Shown here: in pieces, positions 55,059-64,000 of the stretch
How positions within the stretch are numbered: position 1 is the stretch's first letter
Layout of the letters: each line of letters opens with the position of its first letter
Origin: JAMLHH01 sp037189845
GTDB lineage: Bacteria > Bacteroidota > Bacteroidia > Chitinophagales > JADIYW01
NCBI GenBank assembly: GCA_037189845.1
Contig: JBBCIS010000006.1
Coordinates: 1-64,000 of the forward strand
Reading direction: 5' to 3'
Length of the DNA stretch: 64,000 bases
The notes under the pieces: generated by a model
Databases searched by the model: none
Seen by the model: only the letters and a program-made list of their open reading frames with translations
What the model was told of the DNA's origin: nothing
Position numbers and translations under genes: made by a program

Positions 55059-56765
55059 ATGTTATTTGAGATTTATAATTTCCATATCAAAAAGTATATT
55101 TACGGAAACCATTTAATTTCTATGCCAATGCATCTTAGAAGCAATAATTTGAGTTTCCTATGGGGTGTTTTTGCGTTTTATTTCGCTTGTTGCTTAGTTT
55201 TCTTTTTACAATTTCCTTTAAATATTTCATTTACAGGGGATCTTGATTCTGTGGGCAATATCAGTATGTACAAATATTTTGCATGTAAATTGGTCTCCAT
55301 TTTTACCGGTTGCGAATGTGGTTCATTTAATTATCCGATGGAGCATATATTGCTCGCTTACGGAGCAGATTTTGGCTTGGGAATTTTTTTCAATACAATC
55401 GCTCTTTTTCTGAATGATATTTGGGCAAACTGGGTGTTTATTAGCTTGATTTATGCATCTAATGCTATTGGCATTTCGTTGATATCCTATTCTATCTTTA
55501 ATAACCGGCTGGCGGCATTTCTTTCGGGGTTGTTTTTTTCGTTCTCCCAATTTAGTTTGGGAAACATTGAAAATCCCAATTCCATATTCTTTTTCTTATG
55601 CTTTTTATCTGTAAATTATTTAGTTAAATATTATAACAATTCATTGTTTTTATATTTAATAAAAGCATTTTTACTGGGAGGCTTGCAAATATATTTTGCA
55701 CCTACCGTGTTTGTAAGCTGGGCTCTGATAGCCATTGTTATTTGCTTCTACTCTTTTTGGGATGCCATAGAACGAAAGAAGAAGATATTTCAACTCTTAG
55801 TTGCTTCATTGACGACTTCATTGATGATCTCTCCCTATATCTACTTTTTTGTTTTGAGCGGTTTCCTTAAAGACTATTACAATCCAATTAGCACAAATAA
55901 TATTATTTATATGAGCCTTGATTTGTATGATCTTTTCAGGGTATTACCTAATAATTTTTTATTTGAACAAATAGATACTACAAATAACTTCATAGACCAG
56001 ATGAAATCTGCATATTTAGGTCTATCTATATGGGCATTAGCTATATATGGATTTTACACCTTTCGAAATAAATATCGAATCCTGTTGGGAATTATTTTTA
56101 TGCTGGGGGTGATTTTTTCTACGGGATCATACATAATGATCAACAAAGAACCTGTGTGCCCAGCGCCGTTATTCATTTTGTATGAATATTCTTCTTTTGC
56201 TGATTTTTATAGAATGCCAGTGCGCTTTTTCTTCATAGCTATATTTATACTTTCCTTGTTTTCTTCTTATGCTTTGTCAAGATTTTTTACCTTTCCCAAA
56301 ATGAAAATATGGGTAGTGTTGTTATTGATATTATTCGTCTTAGAGAATGTTCCTTTCCCAATGAAAACATATAATCATAGTTACATTGTGCAGGATGACT
56401 CTATCTATCGGGTTTTAAGGGACAAAAAAAGAGGAAGTCAAAATATTGCTCATTTACCATCATCTTTGTTTTCAGGGGAATCGGATAAGTATGAGTATAT
56501 ATTTATCTACTGGCAAAGACTTCACCACCAAAATATTCTGAATGGAGGCTCTGCGTTTTTTTCACAGGAAAGATTGATAAACAATGAGTGGATGAGTCAT
56601 TTTAGGTATAATGGAAATTTAACAAAGCTAATAGATGCTAATCATTTGAATTATGTTGTGTGGCACAGAAATATAGGAGGGGAAGAAGATCTTCAGAGAT
56701 ATGACTCCCGATTAAAGTTGATTGAGCAAAGTGAATTTACTAATCTATATTTTGTCGAATATTAG
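55059..56765 (+). CDS. YfhO-like polytopic membrane protein, possible GT-C type (paralogue B)
   Basis: The 568 residues have about 12 helices. Shared features with the protein at 51942 are DFYRMPVRFFF, LENVPFPMK and YIFIYWQRLHHQNILNGGSAFF. FTGDLDSVGNISMYKY follows helix 1 and offers Asp residues in the position of the GT-C donor site. The function is probably transfer of a sugar or related group on the outer face of the inner membrane. The ATG at 55059 gives a 21-residue polar leader; ATG 55122 or 55128 may be the true start. Confidence 0.6.
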   Translation: MLFEIYNFHIKKYIYGNHLISMPMHLRSNNLSFLWGVFAFYFACCLVFFLQFPLNISFTGDLDSVGNISMYKYFACKLVSIFTGCECGSFNYPMEHILLAYGADFGLGIFFNTIALFLNDIWANWVFISLIYASNAIGISLISYSIFNNRLAAFLSGLFFSFSQFSLGNIENPNSIFFFLCFLSVNYLVKYYNNSLFLYLIKAFLLGGLQIYFAPTVFVSWALIAIVICFYSFWDAIERKKKIFQLLVASLTTSLMISPYIYFFVLSGFLKDYYNPISTNNIIYMSLDLYDLFRVLPNNFLFEQIDTTNNFIDQMKSAYLGLSIWALAIYGFYTFRNKYRILLGIIFMLGVIFSTGSYIMINKEPVCPAPLFILYEYSSFADFYRMPVRFFFIAIFILSLFSSYALSRFFTFPKMKIWVVLLLILFVLENVPFPMKTYNHSYIVQDDSIYRVLRDKKRGSQNIAHLPSSLFSGESDKYEYIFIYWQRLHHQNILNGGSAFFSQERLINNEWMSHFRYNGNLTKLIDANHLNYVVWHRNIGGEEDLQRYDSRLKLIEQSEFTNLYFVEY

Positions 56766-56838
56766 AACTCTTTGTTTTTTTATAATTTTTTGATTTTATT
56801 ACTTAGTCTATAGTTTTTTATTATTTAATTTCACTTTT

Positions 56839-57588
56839 GTGATTACTACATTAAGTATTATAATACCCGTATATAATGAAGAAAAAACCATTTTTCAAAT
56901 ACTGGAGAAAGTAAATACTGTTCAGCTAATAAACAACATAAGAAAAGAGATACTTATAATTAATGATGCTTCGACTGATGGGAGTGAAAACCAGATACTG
57001 AGCTTTATCAAAGAGAACCCAAATCAGAGGATTCGATACTTCAGGCAGGCAGAAAATCTTGGGAAAGGAGCAGCTCTTCACCGGGGAATAAAATCAGCGA
57101 CAGGTGAATTTCTGATTATTCAGGATGCGGATCTTGAATATGACCCAAAGGATTATAATGATTTATTACAACCTGTAGTTGAAGGATATGCAGATGTAGT
57201 TTACGGATCCAGATTTATGGGGAATAAACCGCATAGAGTTTTGTTCTTTTTTCATTCAATAGGCAATATTATTCTAACATTTCTGTGCAATTTTTTTTGT
57301 AATATCAACCTGACTGATATGGAAACATGTTATAAGCTGATTAAAACTCAGTATGCTCAACAGGTTGAATTAAAAGAAAAAAGATTCGGATTTGAGCCTG
57401 AAATCACTATTAAGCTAAGTCGGATCCCTCATATCAGAATATATGAAGTAGGTGTAGCTTACTATGGAAGAACCTATCTGGACGGAAAGAAAATCGGATG
57501 GAAAGACGGGGTTAAAGCAATTTACTGTATTTTAAAATACGGAATATTATATAGACACTCAAAGAACAGTCACTTTCAAAATAACTAG
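56839..57588 (+). CDS. Family 2 glycosyltransferase, polyprenyl-phosphate sugar transferase type
   Basis: The 249-residue cytoplasmic GT-A enzyme has TLSIIIPVYNEEKTI, NDASTDGS, GKGAALHRGIKSATGEF and the metal-binding DADLEYDP (near 94-101). This matches dolichyl-phosphate mannose synthase-like enzymes (Ppm1/DPM1) that make polyprenyl-phosphate hexoses. Such products are the donors for the GT-C proteins of this island, so the gene fits their supply step. It lacks the C-terminal membrane helices seen in many relatives. The start is GTG at 56839. Confidence 0.9.
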   Translation: MITTLSIIIPVYNEEKTIFQILEKVNTVQLINNIRKEILIINDASTDGSENQILSFIKENPNQRIRYFRQAENLGKGAALHRGIKSATGEFLIIQDADLEYDPKDYNDLLQPVVEGYADVVYGSRFMGNKPHRVLFFFHSIGNIILTFLCNFFCNINLTDMETCYKLIKTQYAQQVELKEKRFGFEPEITIKLSRIPHIRIYEVGVAYYGRTYLDGKKIGWKDGVKAIYCILKYGILYRHSKNSHFQNN

Positions 57589-57684
57589 AGTATTGTTAAG
57601 TCAAAATTGCCTATTGTAAGTAAGGTTTTTAAATTAAAATATTTTATAACTCAATTTAATCGTTTTGTTATAATATATTGAGTA

Positions 57685-58725
57685 CTATATTTCTAATGTA
57701 GATGAAGATTTTAAAATAAGTTTCAGGATTGAATTAGCAACGATATATTGATATTCATCTTTGATATGGCAATGGTCATGAAAGACGTTTTTTCCAACAC
57801 TGTCCAATAGATTGTATTCATTCACTAAAAAATCGTGCTTAGTTGTAATGTCAATGGCATCTTTGTAAAAGTTTGGATACTGTTCAAATAAGTATCTGTA
57901 GTTTTTTGTTTCTTCCTCTGTCGGTCTAAAGTTGGAATTCATTACTGGCTGGAGAATACCCAAAAATTTTGAACCATAGACTGTAGAAATTGCATTCCAT
58001 GAAATCATGTTTTTCTCCCATTGGGCTACATACTCTGTTGAATCGGAAAGAGACTTTAAATCTATTGGTTGGTTGATTTCGAGAGCTTCTTTGAGTAAAA
58101 AAATGGTGTTAGGCAAAACAATTGCAGATTGTTCGGCAAATAAAGCTCTTGAGTAAAAAGCATACTCAAAAATTGAGACGTACGAAGGATATAAAATCTC
58201 ATTTGCCCCATTGTAACTTATCACAATATCAGGTTTAATATGAATACCATCCCGCATGAATTTCAAAAACTCCTGGCTTGTAGAATAGCCACTTACGGCC
58301 GCAATATATAGTTCAACATTAATAGATTGCTTTTTAAGGCTATCCAACAAAATCACAGGCCAGTTTTTTGCATTGTAACCTACATCTGTTGTAGACCCTC
58401 CAGACAGGTATATACGCAGTGTATCTTGAGAATCTGGATTGTTGAATGAATTTAAATAAATGCAGTTGTTTTTCACCATGTATCCCTTCTCTTTTATTTG
58501 TTTATCGGTAAGCGCCCATCCTAACAAAGGATCAATTAGTTGATAATTGCAACATTCTGACTTAAACTCTAAACCTGGGAGCTGTGAAAATTCAATATAT
58601 TTTAGTGAAGGATATTTTTTGTAAATCAGAGGCTTCGATATCAAAAGCTCAAATCCGGTTAGAGCTAATAAAGAAATAACGATACTTATAAGAATGACCT
58701 TATACTTAATTTGTTTTTTATCCAT
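57685..58725 (-). CDS. SGNH hydrolase-type protein with N-terminal membrane anchor
   Basis: The 346 residues carry one N-terminal helix (about 9-27) and an SGNH fold: IYLSGGSTTDVG (Ser nucleophile), AAVSGYSTSQEF, SYNGANEILYP (Asn block III) and DHCHIKDEY (Asp/His). Membrane-anchored SGNH proteins usually acetylate or deacetylate exopolysaccharide sugars. The gene is monocistronic on the minus strand, convergent with the glycosyltransferase at 56839. Confidence 0.78.
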   Translation of the reverse strand: MDKKQIKYKVILISIVISLLALTGFELLISKPLIYKKYPSLKYIEFSQLPGLEFKSECCNYQLIDPLLGWALTDKQIKEKGYMVKNNCIYLNSFNNPDSQDTLRIYLSGGSTTDVGYNAKNWPVILLDSLKKQSINVELYIAAVSGYSTSQEFLKFMRDGIHIKPDIVISYNGANEILYPSYVSIFEYAFYSRALFAEQSAIVLPNTIFLLKEALEINQPIDLKSLSDSTEYVAQWEKNMISWNAISTVYGSKFLGILQPVMNSNFRPTEEETKNYRYLFEQYPNFYKDAIDITTKHDFLVNEYNLLDSVGKNVFHDHCHIKDEYQYIVANSILKLILKSSSTLEI

Positions 58726-58987
58726 ATACTTACTATTACTTAATAATTTTTTTGTAATATAATATCATGGCATTATACCACGAACAAATATACAATTGAA
58801 TCGCTATCCATATGTATAACAGGAGGAAAATCAAAAAAAATGAATGAAAAATTAAAGGTGTTGTAATATTGAAACTTATAATAGTGCAATATGTACATCT
58901 ATGATAATACAGGCTTGCAATTTTAATTTTAAATTTAACATGAGATAAATCATTATTGGGATTTAGTTTAAATATCACAGAAATAGG

Positions 58988-60043
58988 ATGAGAAAATTGC
59001 GTTCAGCCATAGTTATTGTAACTGTTTTATTTTTATGCGTAGAAATAAGTTCAAGGATATTCTTTGCTATTTCCTGGAACATCCCCTTTTTTAAAATGGA
59101 TAAATTAATCTGGCATTTTTACCCTGAATTAAAGCAGCTGGAAAAAGAATACAAACCATCTCATGATAAAATTAATGTCTTAGTGTTTGGGGGAAGTGCT
59201 GTTAATCCCAAAGTATATTGTGATCTTACAAAGCAACTCCCTCAAAGTCTCCAACAGGTTTTAGATTCAAACCTGAGGGTTCAGGTGTATAGTCTTGCAG
59301 AAAATGGTCATACTAGTCTGGACTCGAAAAATAAGTTGCGGGAAATTCAGCACCTTCATTTTGATTATATATTCTATTATCATGGCATTAATGATAGCAG
59401 AGCTAACAATATTCCTGATGACTATTTTGATATTGATTACAATCACTTTGCGTATTATAAGCTTGTAAATATTCTGAATAGTCATCCTGAAAAAAAAATA
59501 ATTGTGACTCCTTTTGCTATTCACTTTATTTACAATCAGGTTCTTCAAAAAGTTCACCCGAAACCTCAGGTGCCTCCTTTCTATATTGTACTGGGTGATG
59601 TAATAGCGGATAGCCTTTATTGGGATTTTGGTTCTAAAATCAAAACGCAGAAAAGTTTTCAAAAAAACATAAATTACATTTTTGACAATGTGAAGTCTGC
59701 AGGAAATTCAAAGCTTATCATTTTTACCTACGCTTATTATCATCCGGATAATTACTCGCTTCAGTCCTTCGCCAAGAAAGAGCTGGATTATGCAGAACAA
59801 AAATGGCCCACCGAAATATATGGACAAGCAGATAATGTAGTGAAAGCTATCCGTTCGCACAATGAAATCTTGAGCGGCTTTAAAAATCGTCCTGAGGTGC
59901 TTTGGTATGATTTTAACGCTAACATCCCTAAAAATTCTCTCTATTTTAATGATATATGTCATTTGACCGACAAAGGATGTAATTTAATGTCCATGACATT
60001 AGCTACATTGATAGCAGAAGATATTCAGAAGAAGAAACCTTAA
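58988..60043 (+). CDS. SGNH hydrolase-type protein with N-terminal membrane anchor
   Basis: The 351 residues have an N-terminal helix (about 5-25) and SGNH blocks: VLVFGGSAVNPK (Ser), YSLAENGHTSLDSKN, FYYHGINDSRANN (Asn) and FNDICHLTDKGC (Asp/His). It is only loosely similar to the SGNH genes at 39209 and 57685, so the three are not recent duplicates. It is divergent from the gene at 57685, with a 262-base spacer that must hold both promoters, though none matches the consensus exactly. Confidence 0.75.
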   Translation: MRKLRSAIVIVTVLFLCVEISSRIFFAISWNIPFFKMDKLIWHFYPELKQLEKEYKPSHDKINVLVFGGSAVNPKVYCDLTKQLPQSLQQVLDSNLRVQVYSLAENGHTSLDSKNKLREIQHLHFDYIFYYHGINDSRANNIPDDYFDIDYNHFAYYKLVNILNSHPEKKIIVTPFAIHFIYNQVLQKVHPKPQVPPFYIVLGDVIADSLYWDFGSKIKTQKSFQKNINYIFDNVKSAGNSKLIIFTYAYYHPDNYSLQSFAKKELDYAEQKWPTEIYGQADNVVKAIRSHNEILSGFKNRPEVLWYDFNANIPKNSLYFNDICHLTDKGCNLMSMTLATLIAEDIQKKKP

Positions 60044-60152
60044 AGCTGATACGGGTCTTTAAGGTAGTGTTAAGTAAACTAGTAATACTTTTATTAATTT
60101 AGCTGTATTAGGATTTTTTTGCCAGGTCAATAAATAACTAATAACTAAGTAG

Positions 60153-62231
60153 ATGGTAAAAAAAGAAGGACTTGTTTATATTGCTGACTTAAGACATAAC
60201 TATCAGGGGGTTTTGTCTACCGATGTAATGCCACTTGGTATAGGTTACATGAAAGCATATATGCAACAACTTCTCCCTGATGTAGAGGTACGACTTTTTG
60301 TTTTTCCTGACAAGTTGCTGAGTGCAATCGAAGCTCAGGCTCCGGATGTTCTGATGTGTTCTAACTATATGTGGAATGAGAGAATAACATTGCATTGTGC
60401 GGAGGTGGCTAAAGCACAAAAGCAAGAAACTCTGGTAATACTTGGAGGTCCGAATTATCCTCTTGATGAAACCTTACAAAAAGAATATCTGGAAAAAAAT
60501 CAGCAGGTAGATGTTTATATTACTTCAGAAGGAGATTTCTATGCGGCTGAATTAGTTGAGATGTTTCTTCATGATACAAAGGATATTGCTACATTCTTAA
60601 AAAGAAAATTACATTCTGCCATTTACCGATTTGATAATGGAGAAGTGATCTGCACATTAAAAGTTGCTCGTTCAAAAAACATCAATGATATTCCTTCTCC
60701 TTGGCTTACCGGAGTAATGGATGAATTTTTTTATGAAAAGCTTGTGCCCCTTATTGAGACGAATAGAGGTTGTCCATTTACTTGTACTTTCTGTGTGCAG
60801 GGAGTAAAGTGGTACACAAAAGTCAGATATTTTGAAACAGACAGAATAAAGGAAGAACTCTATTATATAGCTGAAAAACTAAAAGAGACAAAATCACCGC
60901 AGAATATGCTTTCTGTGGCAGATTCTAATTTTGGTATGTTTGAAAGAGATATAGAAATCGCAGAAATCATTGGTGAGATACAAGGCAAATACAACTGGCC
61001 GGTTTTGATAGATGCTACTACAGGCAAAAATAAACCCGAGAGAATTATTCAGGCGCTGGAAAAATTAAATGGAGCTTTAGTAATGTATCAGGCAGTACAG
61101 TCTTTAGACGATGATGTTTTATCTAATATTAAACGATCCAATATAAGCCTTGAATCTTATGACAAAATCCAGGTGTATGTCAGAGGCCGAGGGTTGCGTT
61201 CAACTTCAGATTTAATTTTAGGCTTGCCCGGAGATTCATTGAGTAGTCATTTGAAGTCCGTCAGAAAGTTGATCAATAGTGGTACTCATCGTTTGACTAA
61301 TTTTCAGGCATTGATGCTTAAAGGCACAGAGATGACTACGGAAACTTCCAGAGAAGAGTATGGCTTACAAACTAAATTCAGATTAATACCAAAGTCATAT
61401 GGTGTTTATAACGGAGTTTTTATTGCCGAAGCCGATGAAATCATTGTTAGTAGCAATACTCTTTCTTTTGAAGATTACCTGATTGCCAGAAAATATCATT
61501 TCATTATAAGTGTTTTTTGGAATGACTCACGTTTTGAACACCTCGTTTCATTTATAGAACACCTGGGGTATAAAAAATGGGATTTTATAGAACAACTTTA
61601 TCAAAGTGTATCTTCGTCCGGTTCCCCGTCAGAAAGACTCTTGGAAAATTTCAAAAAAGAAACTTCAGAAGAGATATTTGATGACTATGAATCTCTGTTA
61701 AGACATTATAATACGCCAGAACATATTGAGTTGTTGAATCAGAGCCTCATTGGAGACAATCTTATTTATAAGTACAGAGCGATGGCCACGTGGTGGTATT
61801 GGGGTGATATTGTGAGCGAAGCTTTCTCATGTGTTGAGAAAATGGCTCAAAATACTTCTTGCAGTATTTACTCCGGAGAAAAATGGAAAGGTTTTCTGAA
61901 CGATTGGAAGTTATTTACCCAACACCAATATATTCATGGAAAAGATATCAAAACGTTAACTGAGATAAAAACTGCAAACCTTAGCTATAATCTTCCAGTC
62001 TGGTTAGAAAATCATGATTTTGAAAGATTCGCTGACTATAAATTTGATTCTCCTGTTCAGGTAGAGTTTAGTCTTCATGAAGAACATAGAAAAGGTCTGG
62101 TAGCTCTCCTCGAATCCATCAACTACAGTCTGGCTTCTCTTCCGATGATTGTTAGAAAGGTACACCATAGCTGGCAACTCAAAAACATATTTATTTGTTA
62201 TGCGAATGAAAACGTTGGCGTATTGAATTAA
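60153..62231 (+). CDS. B12-binding-domain radical SAM protein
   Basis: The 692 residues hold an N-terminal cobalamin-binding-like Rossmann domain (about 5-150) without the DxHxxG base-off motif. The radical-SAM core has the Cys207-Cys211-Cys214 triad (CPFTCTFC) and the ILGLPGDS strand. A long C-terminal region of unassigned fold follows. Members of this class methylate unactivated carbons or carry out ring changes, and some act in antibiotic and glycan pathways. The substrate is unknown. It sits between an SGNH hydrolase and a glycosyltransferase, so a modified sugar or lipid is a reasonable guess. Confidence 0.85.
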   Translation: MVKKEGLVYIADLRHNYQGVLSTDVMPLGIGYMKAYMQQLLPDVEVRLFVFPDKLLSAIEAQAPDVLMCSNYMWNERITLHCAEVAKAQKQETLVILGGPNYPLDETLQKEYLEKNQQVDVYITSEGDFYAAELVEMFLHDTKDIATFLKRKLHSAIYRFDNGEVICTLKVARSKNINDIPSPWLTGVMDEFFYEKLVPLIETNRGCPFTCTFCVQGVKWYTKVRYFETDRIKEELYYIAEKLKETKSPQNMLSVADSNFGMFERDIEIAEIIGEIQGKYNWPVLIDATTGKNKPERIIQALEKLNGALVMYQAVQSLDDDVLSNIKRSNISLESYDKIQVYVRGRGLRSTSDLILGLPGDSLSSHLKSVRKLINSGTHRLTNFQALMLKGTEMTTETSREEYGLQTKFRLIPKSYGVYNGVFIAEADEIIVSSNTLSFEDYLIARKYHFIISVFWNDSRFEHLVSFIEHLGYKKWDFIEQLYQSVSSSGSPSERLLENFKKETSEEIFDDYESLLRHYNTPEHIELLNQSLIGDNLIYKYRAMATWWYWGDIVSEAFSCVEKMAQNTSCSIYSGEKWKGFLNDWKLFTQHQYIHGKDIKTLTEIKTANLSYNLPVWLENHDFERFADYKFDSPVQVEFSLHEEHRKGLVALLESINYSLASLPMIVRKVHHSWQLKNIFICYANENVGVLN

Positions 62232-62445
62232 GGTTTTCTTTTAGGAATCCGAATACATTTGAAGGACATGATAGTTCAATTATTTTTCCTGGAAAATGGC
62301 TTGTTGTATTTTGTGAAGTTGTAATCATGAAATTATTTATGCTCAAATGTTTAATAATAAAAAGGTAGACAGTTGGAAATAAACTATAAAATGTATAATA
62401 TTTATCAGCAGTTTTTTATAAAGAATAAAACATCTTAACTAATAC

Positions 62446-63087
62446 ATGAAAGTGCTTATGTGTTTGCCGGTTTATAATGAAATAGAAAGTTTGGAAAAAA
62501 TTGTTCAACAGATTTCTTTATTAGGATACGACACGATTATAACTGATGGAGGCTCAAATGATGGTACCCGTCAATTAATAGAAAATCTTAAAATCCAATG
62601 TATAGACCGGCCGGGAAAAGGAAAAGGAGTAGGATTAAGAATGGTTCTTGAATATGCTTCAAAAAAAGAATATACCCATTTGGCTTATGTTGATAGCGAC
62701 ATGACTTATCCAACGAACCATTTTGTTGACATGCTGGACCTGGCCAGACATGCAGATATGGTAGTAGGAGTCAGGAGCTTTTCGGATATCACCATGATCC
62801 GGAGAATGGTGAACATCTATTTCTCGAAGCTGATAAAGTATACAGTAGGAGGTAATTATAGTGATGTTTTGAGTGGAATGAGAGTACTAAAAGTGAATAG
62901 GTTCGTAAATCAGCTGAACTCAGATGAGTTTGAGATTGAGCCGGAAATGCATTGTCTTGCTATAAAAAAACAATACCGGGTAGTTGAACATGTTATTCCT
63001 TATTTCAAAAGACTTGGAGAGAGTAAAATTGGATTCAGGGCATTTTTAAGAATAAATCTATTAATATTATCTTACCGACATAGATAA
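62446..63087 (+). CDS. Family 2 glycosyltransferase, compact cytoplasmic type
   Basis: The 213-residue GT-A domain has MKVLMCLPVYNEIESL, TDGGSNDGTRQL, the metal-binding DSDMTYP (near 81-87) and a VVGVRSF strand. It is close to polyprenyl-phosphate hexose synthases but lacks membrane helices. It probably makes a lipid-linked sugar donor or begins a glycan branch. It is followed on the same strand by a sugar nucleotidyltransferase. Confidence 0.85.
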   Translation: MKVLMCLPVYNEIESLEKIVQQISLLGYDTIITDGGSNDGTRQLIENLKIQCIDRPGKGKGVGLRMVLEYASKKEYTHLAYVDSDMTYPTNHFVDMLDLARHADMVVGVRSFSDITMIRRMVNIYFSKLIKYTVGGNYSDVLSGMRVLKVNRFVNQLNSDEFEIEPEMHCLAIKKQYRVVEHVIPYFKRLGESKIGFRAFLRINLLILSYRHR

Positions 63088-63138
63088 CATTGCTTACGTC
63101 ACACCTGTATAATAAAACATCCGCTTGCAATTAAGTTA

Positions 63139-63168
63139 TTGTAAAAGCATAAATACTAAGTAACTTTA
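63139..63168 (+). promoter_or_regulatory. Promoter-like element of the nucleotidyltransferase gene
   Basis: TTG at 63139-63141 is followed after 19 bases by TAACTTTA (63161-63168), one base off the TAnnTTTG consensus. It ends four bases before the ATG at 63173, so transcription may be leaderless. Confidence 0.35.
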
Positions 63169-63172
63169 TTTC

Positions 63173-63886
63173 ATGAATGCAAATGAACTTAAGGCTATTT
63201 TACTTTGTGGAGGTGAAGGACTTCGTTTCAAAAACGAACATCTCATGAGTAATAAAGTTTTGGCAGAGATTAATAAGAAACCTTTGCTATTGCATATTAT
63301 GTACCATTACAACCAGTTTGGCATTCGTCATTTTATTTTATGCGTAAGGGATGACGATTGGGAAATTGCCGATTATTTTTCCAGAAAAAATTTCCCTGAC
63401 GATTGGATTATAGAAGTTATTCCAACCGGAAATAATACTCCGACCGGAGGCAGAATATTGTATTTGAAAGAAAAAATTAAAGAACAATACTTTTTTGTGA
63501 CCTATGGTGATGGACTTTGCGATGTAGATATACAACAACTATTGCATTCTCATATAGAGATAGGTTGTATTGCTACATTGACATCTGTTCGCCCATTAAG
63601 TCAATATGGCATTCTTAATATTCAGGAAGACGGCATTGTAAATTCGTTTGAAGAAAAACCACAAATGAAAGACTGGATAAATGGAGGTTTTTTTGTTTTT
63701 GAAAATTCAATATTTAATTACCTCGATTTTGACCATTCCCTCGAAGAAAGTCTCATGGAACACCTGATTCCGATTCGTCAGCTATCAGCATATCTTCATC
63801 ATGGTTTTTGGAAGAGTATGGATACTTACAAAGAATTTAAAGAATTAGAGCTGATAATGAAAGAAAGGAAATTATACAAATTGTAA
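63173..63886 (+). CDS. Sugar-1-phosphate nucleotidyltransferase (glucose-1-phosphate cytidylyltransferase-like)
   Basis: The 237-residue nucleotidyltransferase has the N-terminal LLCGGEGLRF loop, a Lys in SNKVLAEI, VTYGDGLCDVDI (metal-binding Asp) and DWINGGFFVFE. The TYGDG-ADVDI and INGGFFV phrases and WKSMDTYKEF near the end match RfbF, which makes CDP-glucose for dideoxysugars. It is about 20 residues shorter than RfbF, and the substrate could be another sugar phosphate. The partner genes for CDP-dideoxysugar synthesis, if present, lie beyond the window edge. Confidence 0.75.
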   Translation: MNANELKAILLCGGEGLRFKNEHLMSNKVLAEINKKPLLLHIMYHYNQFGIRHFILCVRDDDWEIADYFSRKNFPDDWIIEVIPTGNNTPTGGRILYLKEKIKEQYFFVTYGDGLCDVDIQQLLHSHIEIGCIATLTSVRPLSQYGILNIQEDGIVNSFEEKPQMKDWINGGFFVFENSIFNYLDFDHSLEESLMEHLIPIRQLSAYLHHGFWKSMDTYKEFKELELIMKERKLYKL

Positions 63887-64000
63887 TTTTAAAAATATTG
63901 TTCTATTTGACTGTAGTATCGGGATTAAATCACTCTTAATGATGGATATAAAACGATAAACTTTGTTCCCTTTTCTCTCAGATAATTCAGCGACTGTATA
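63887..64000. other. Window end, no gene seen
   Basis: The last 114 bases after the nucleotidyltransferase are AT-rich, with no terminator hairpin and no start of a supported gene before the window edge. Confidence 0.4.

Noticed and set aside
63173..63886. Calling the last gene HddC (heptose guanylyltransferase)
   Set aside because: The TYGDG-DVDI and INGGFFV phrases fit RfbF better, and no HddA or GmhB gene is visible.
39000..64000. Island as a prophage or integrative element
   Set aside because: No integrase, tRNA attachment site, relaxase or phage structural gene is visible within the window.

Overview
The window is from a low-GC member of the phylum Bacteroidota (CFB group). Supporting signs are: many promoters of the Bacteroidota type (-33 TTG, -7 TAnnTTTG); a type IX secretion C-terminal sorting domain on a metallophosphoesterase; LytS/LytTR two-component genes; a 631-residue PurF; a conserved run of two parvulin isomerases followed by MoxR; and AGA-rich arginine codon usage. 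The gliding or saprophytic orders are plausible, but I cannot fix the genus. I see no rRNA, tRNA, prophage, insertion sequence or CRISPR array.

1-15 kb (mixed housekeeping and accessory). The window opens in the tail of a GxxExxY-family gene. It continues with a membrane-anchored patatin-like lipase, rlmD, a LuxR-type regulator, a small membrane protein, a lipoprotein and a Na+/H+ antiporter. Next come a bestrophin-type channel, a four-helix-bundle (S23) gene and a protein that matches the LCIB/C-type beta-carbonic anhydrases. The three spacers around these last genes, and the one after them, are filled by 7-bp-phased repeat arrays that run right up to the start codons. A LytS/LytR pair follows, and then an orphan receiver that has lost its phospho-acceptor Asp.

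15-39 kb (core genes). A possible small RNA with a terminator lies at about 15.0-15.2 kb. It is followed by two PpiC-type isomerases, moxR, purF and a strongly promoted OmpA-like porin. After a non-coding stretch with a long perfect palindrome come a ureohydrolase-like protein lacking its metal ligands, a PAS-LytTR regulator, a small phosphodiesterase, miaA and cca. Then come a sedoheptulose-7-phosphate isomerase-like gene, a glycosyltransferase, manC, recQ, a T9SS-exported phosphoesterase, a DUF6134-like gene and lysS.

39-64 kb (surface-glycan type accessory island). This part has frequent strand switches, AT-rich spacers and few housekeeping genes. It holds four radical-SAM enzymes with a cysteine cluster placed before the radical-SAM core (three clear paralogues and one more distant). 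It also holds a fifth, B12-domain radical-SAM protein, three SGNH hydrolases, a methyltransferase-glycosyltransferase fusion, five large polytopic membrane proteins (at least two GT-C type), three further glycosyltransferase or nucleotidyltransferase genes, and no recognisable polymerase or flippase. The most interesting points are the radical-SAM/glycosyltransferase island and the bestrophin-LCIB pairing, which recalls the algal inorganic-carbon module.
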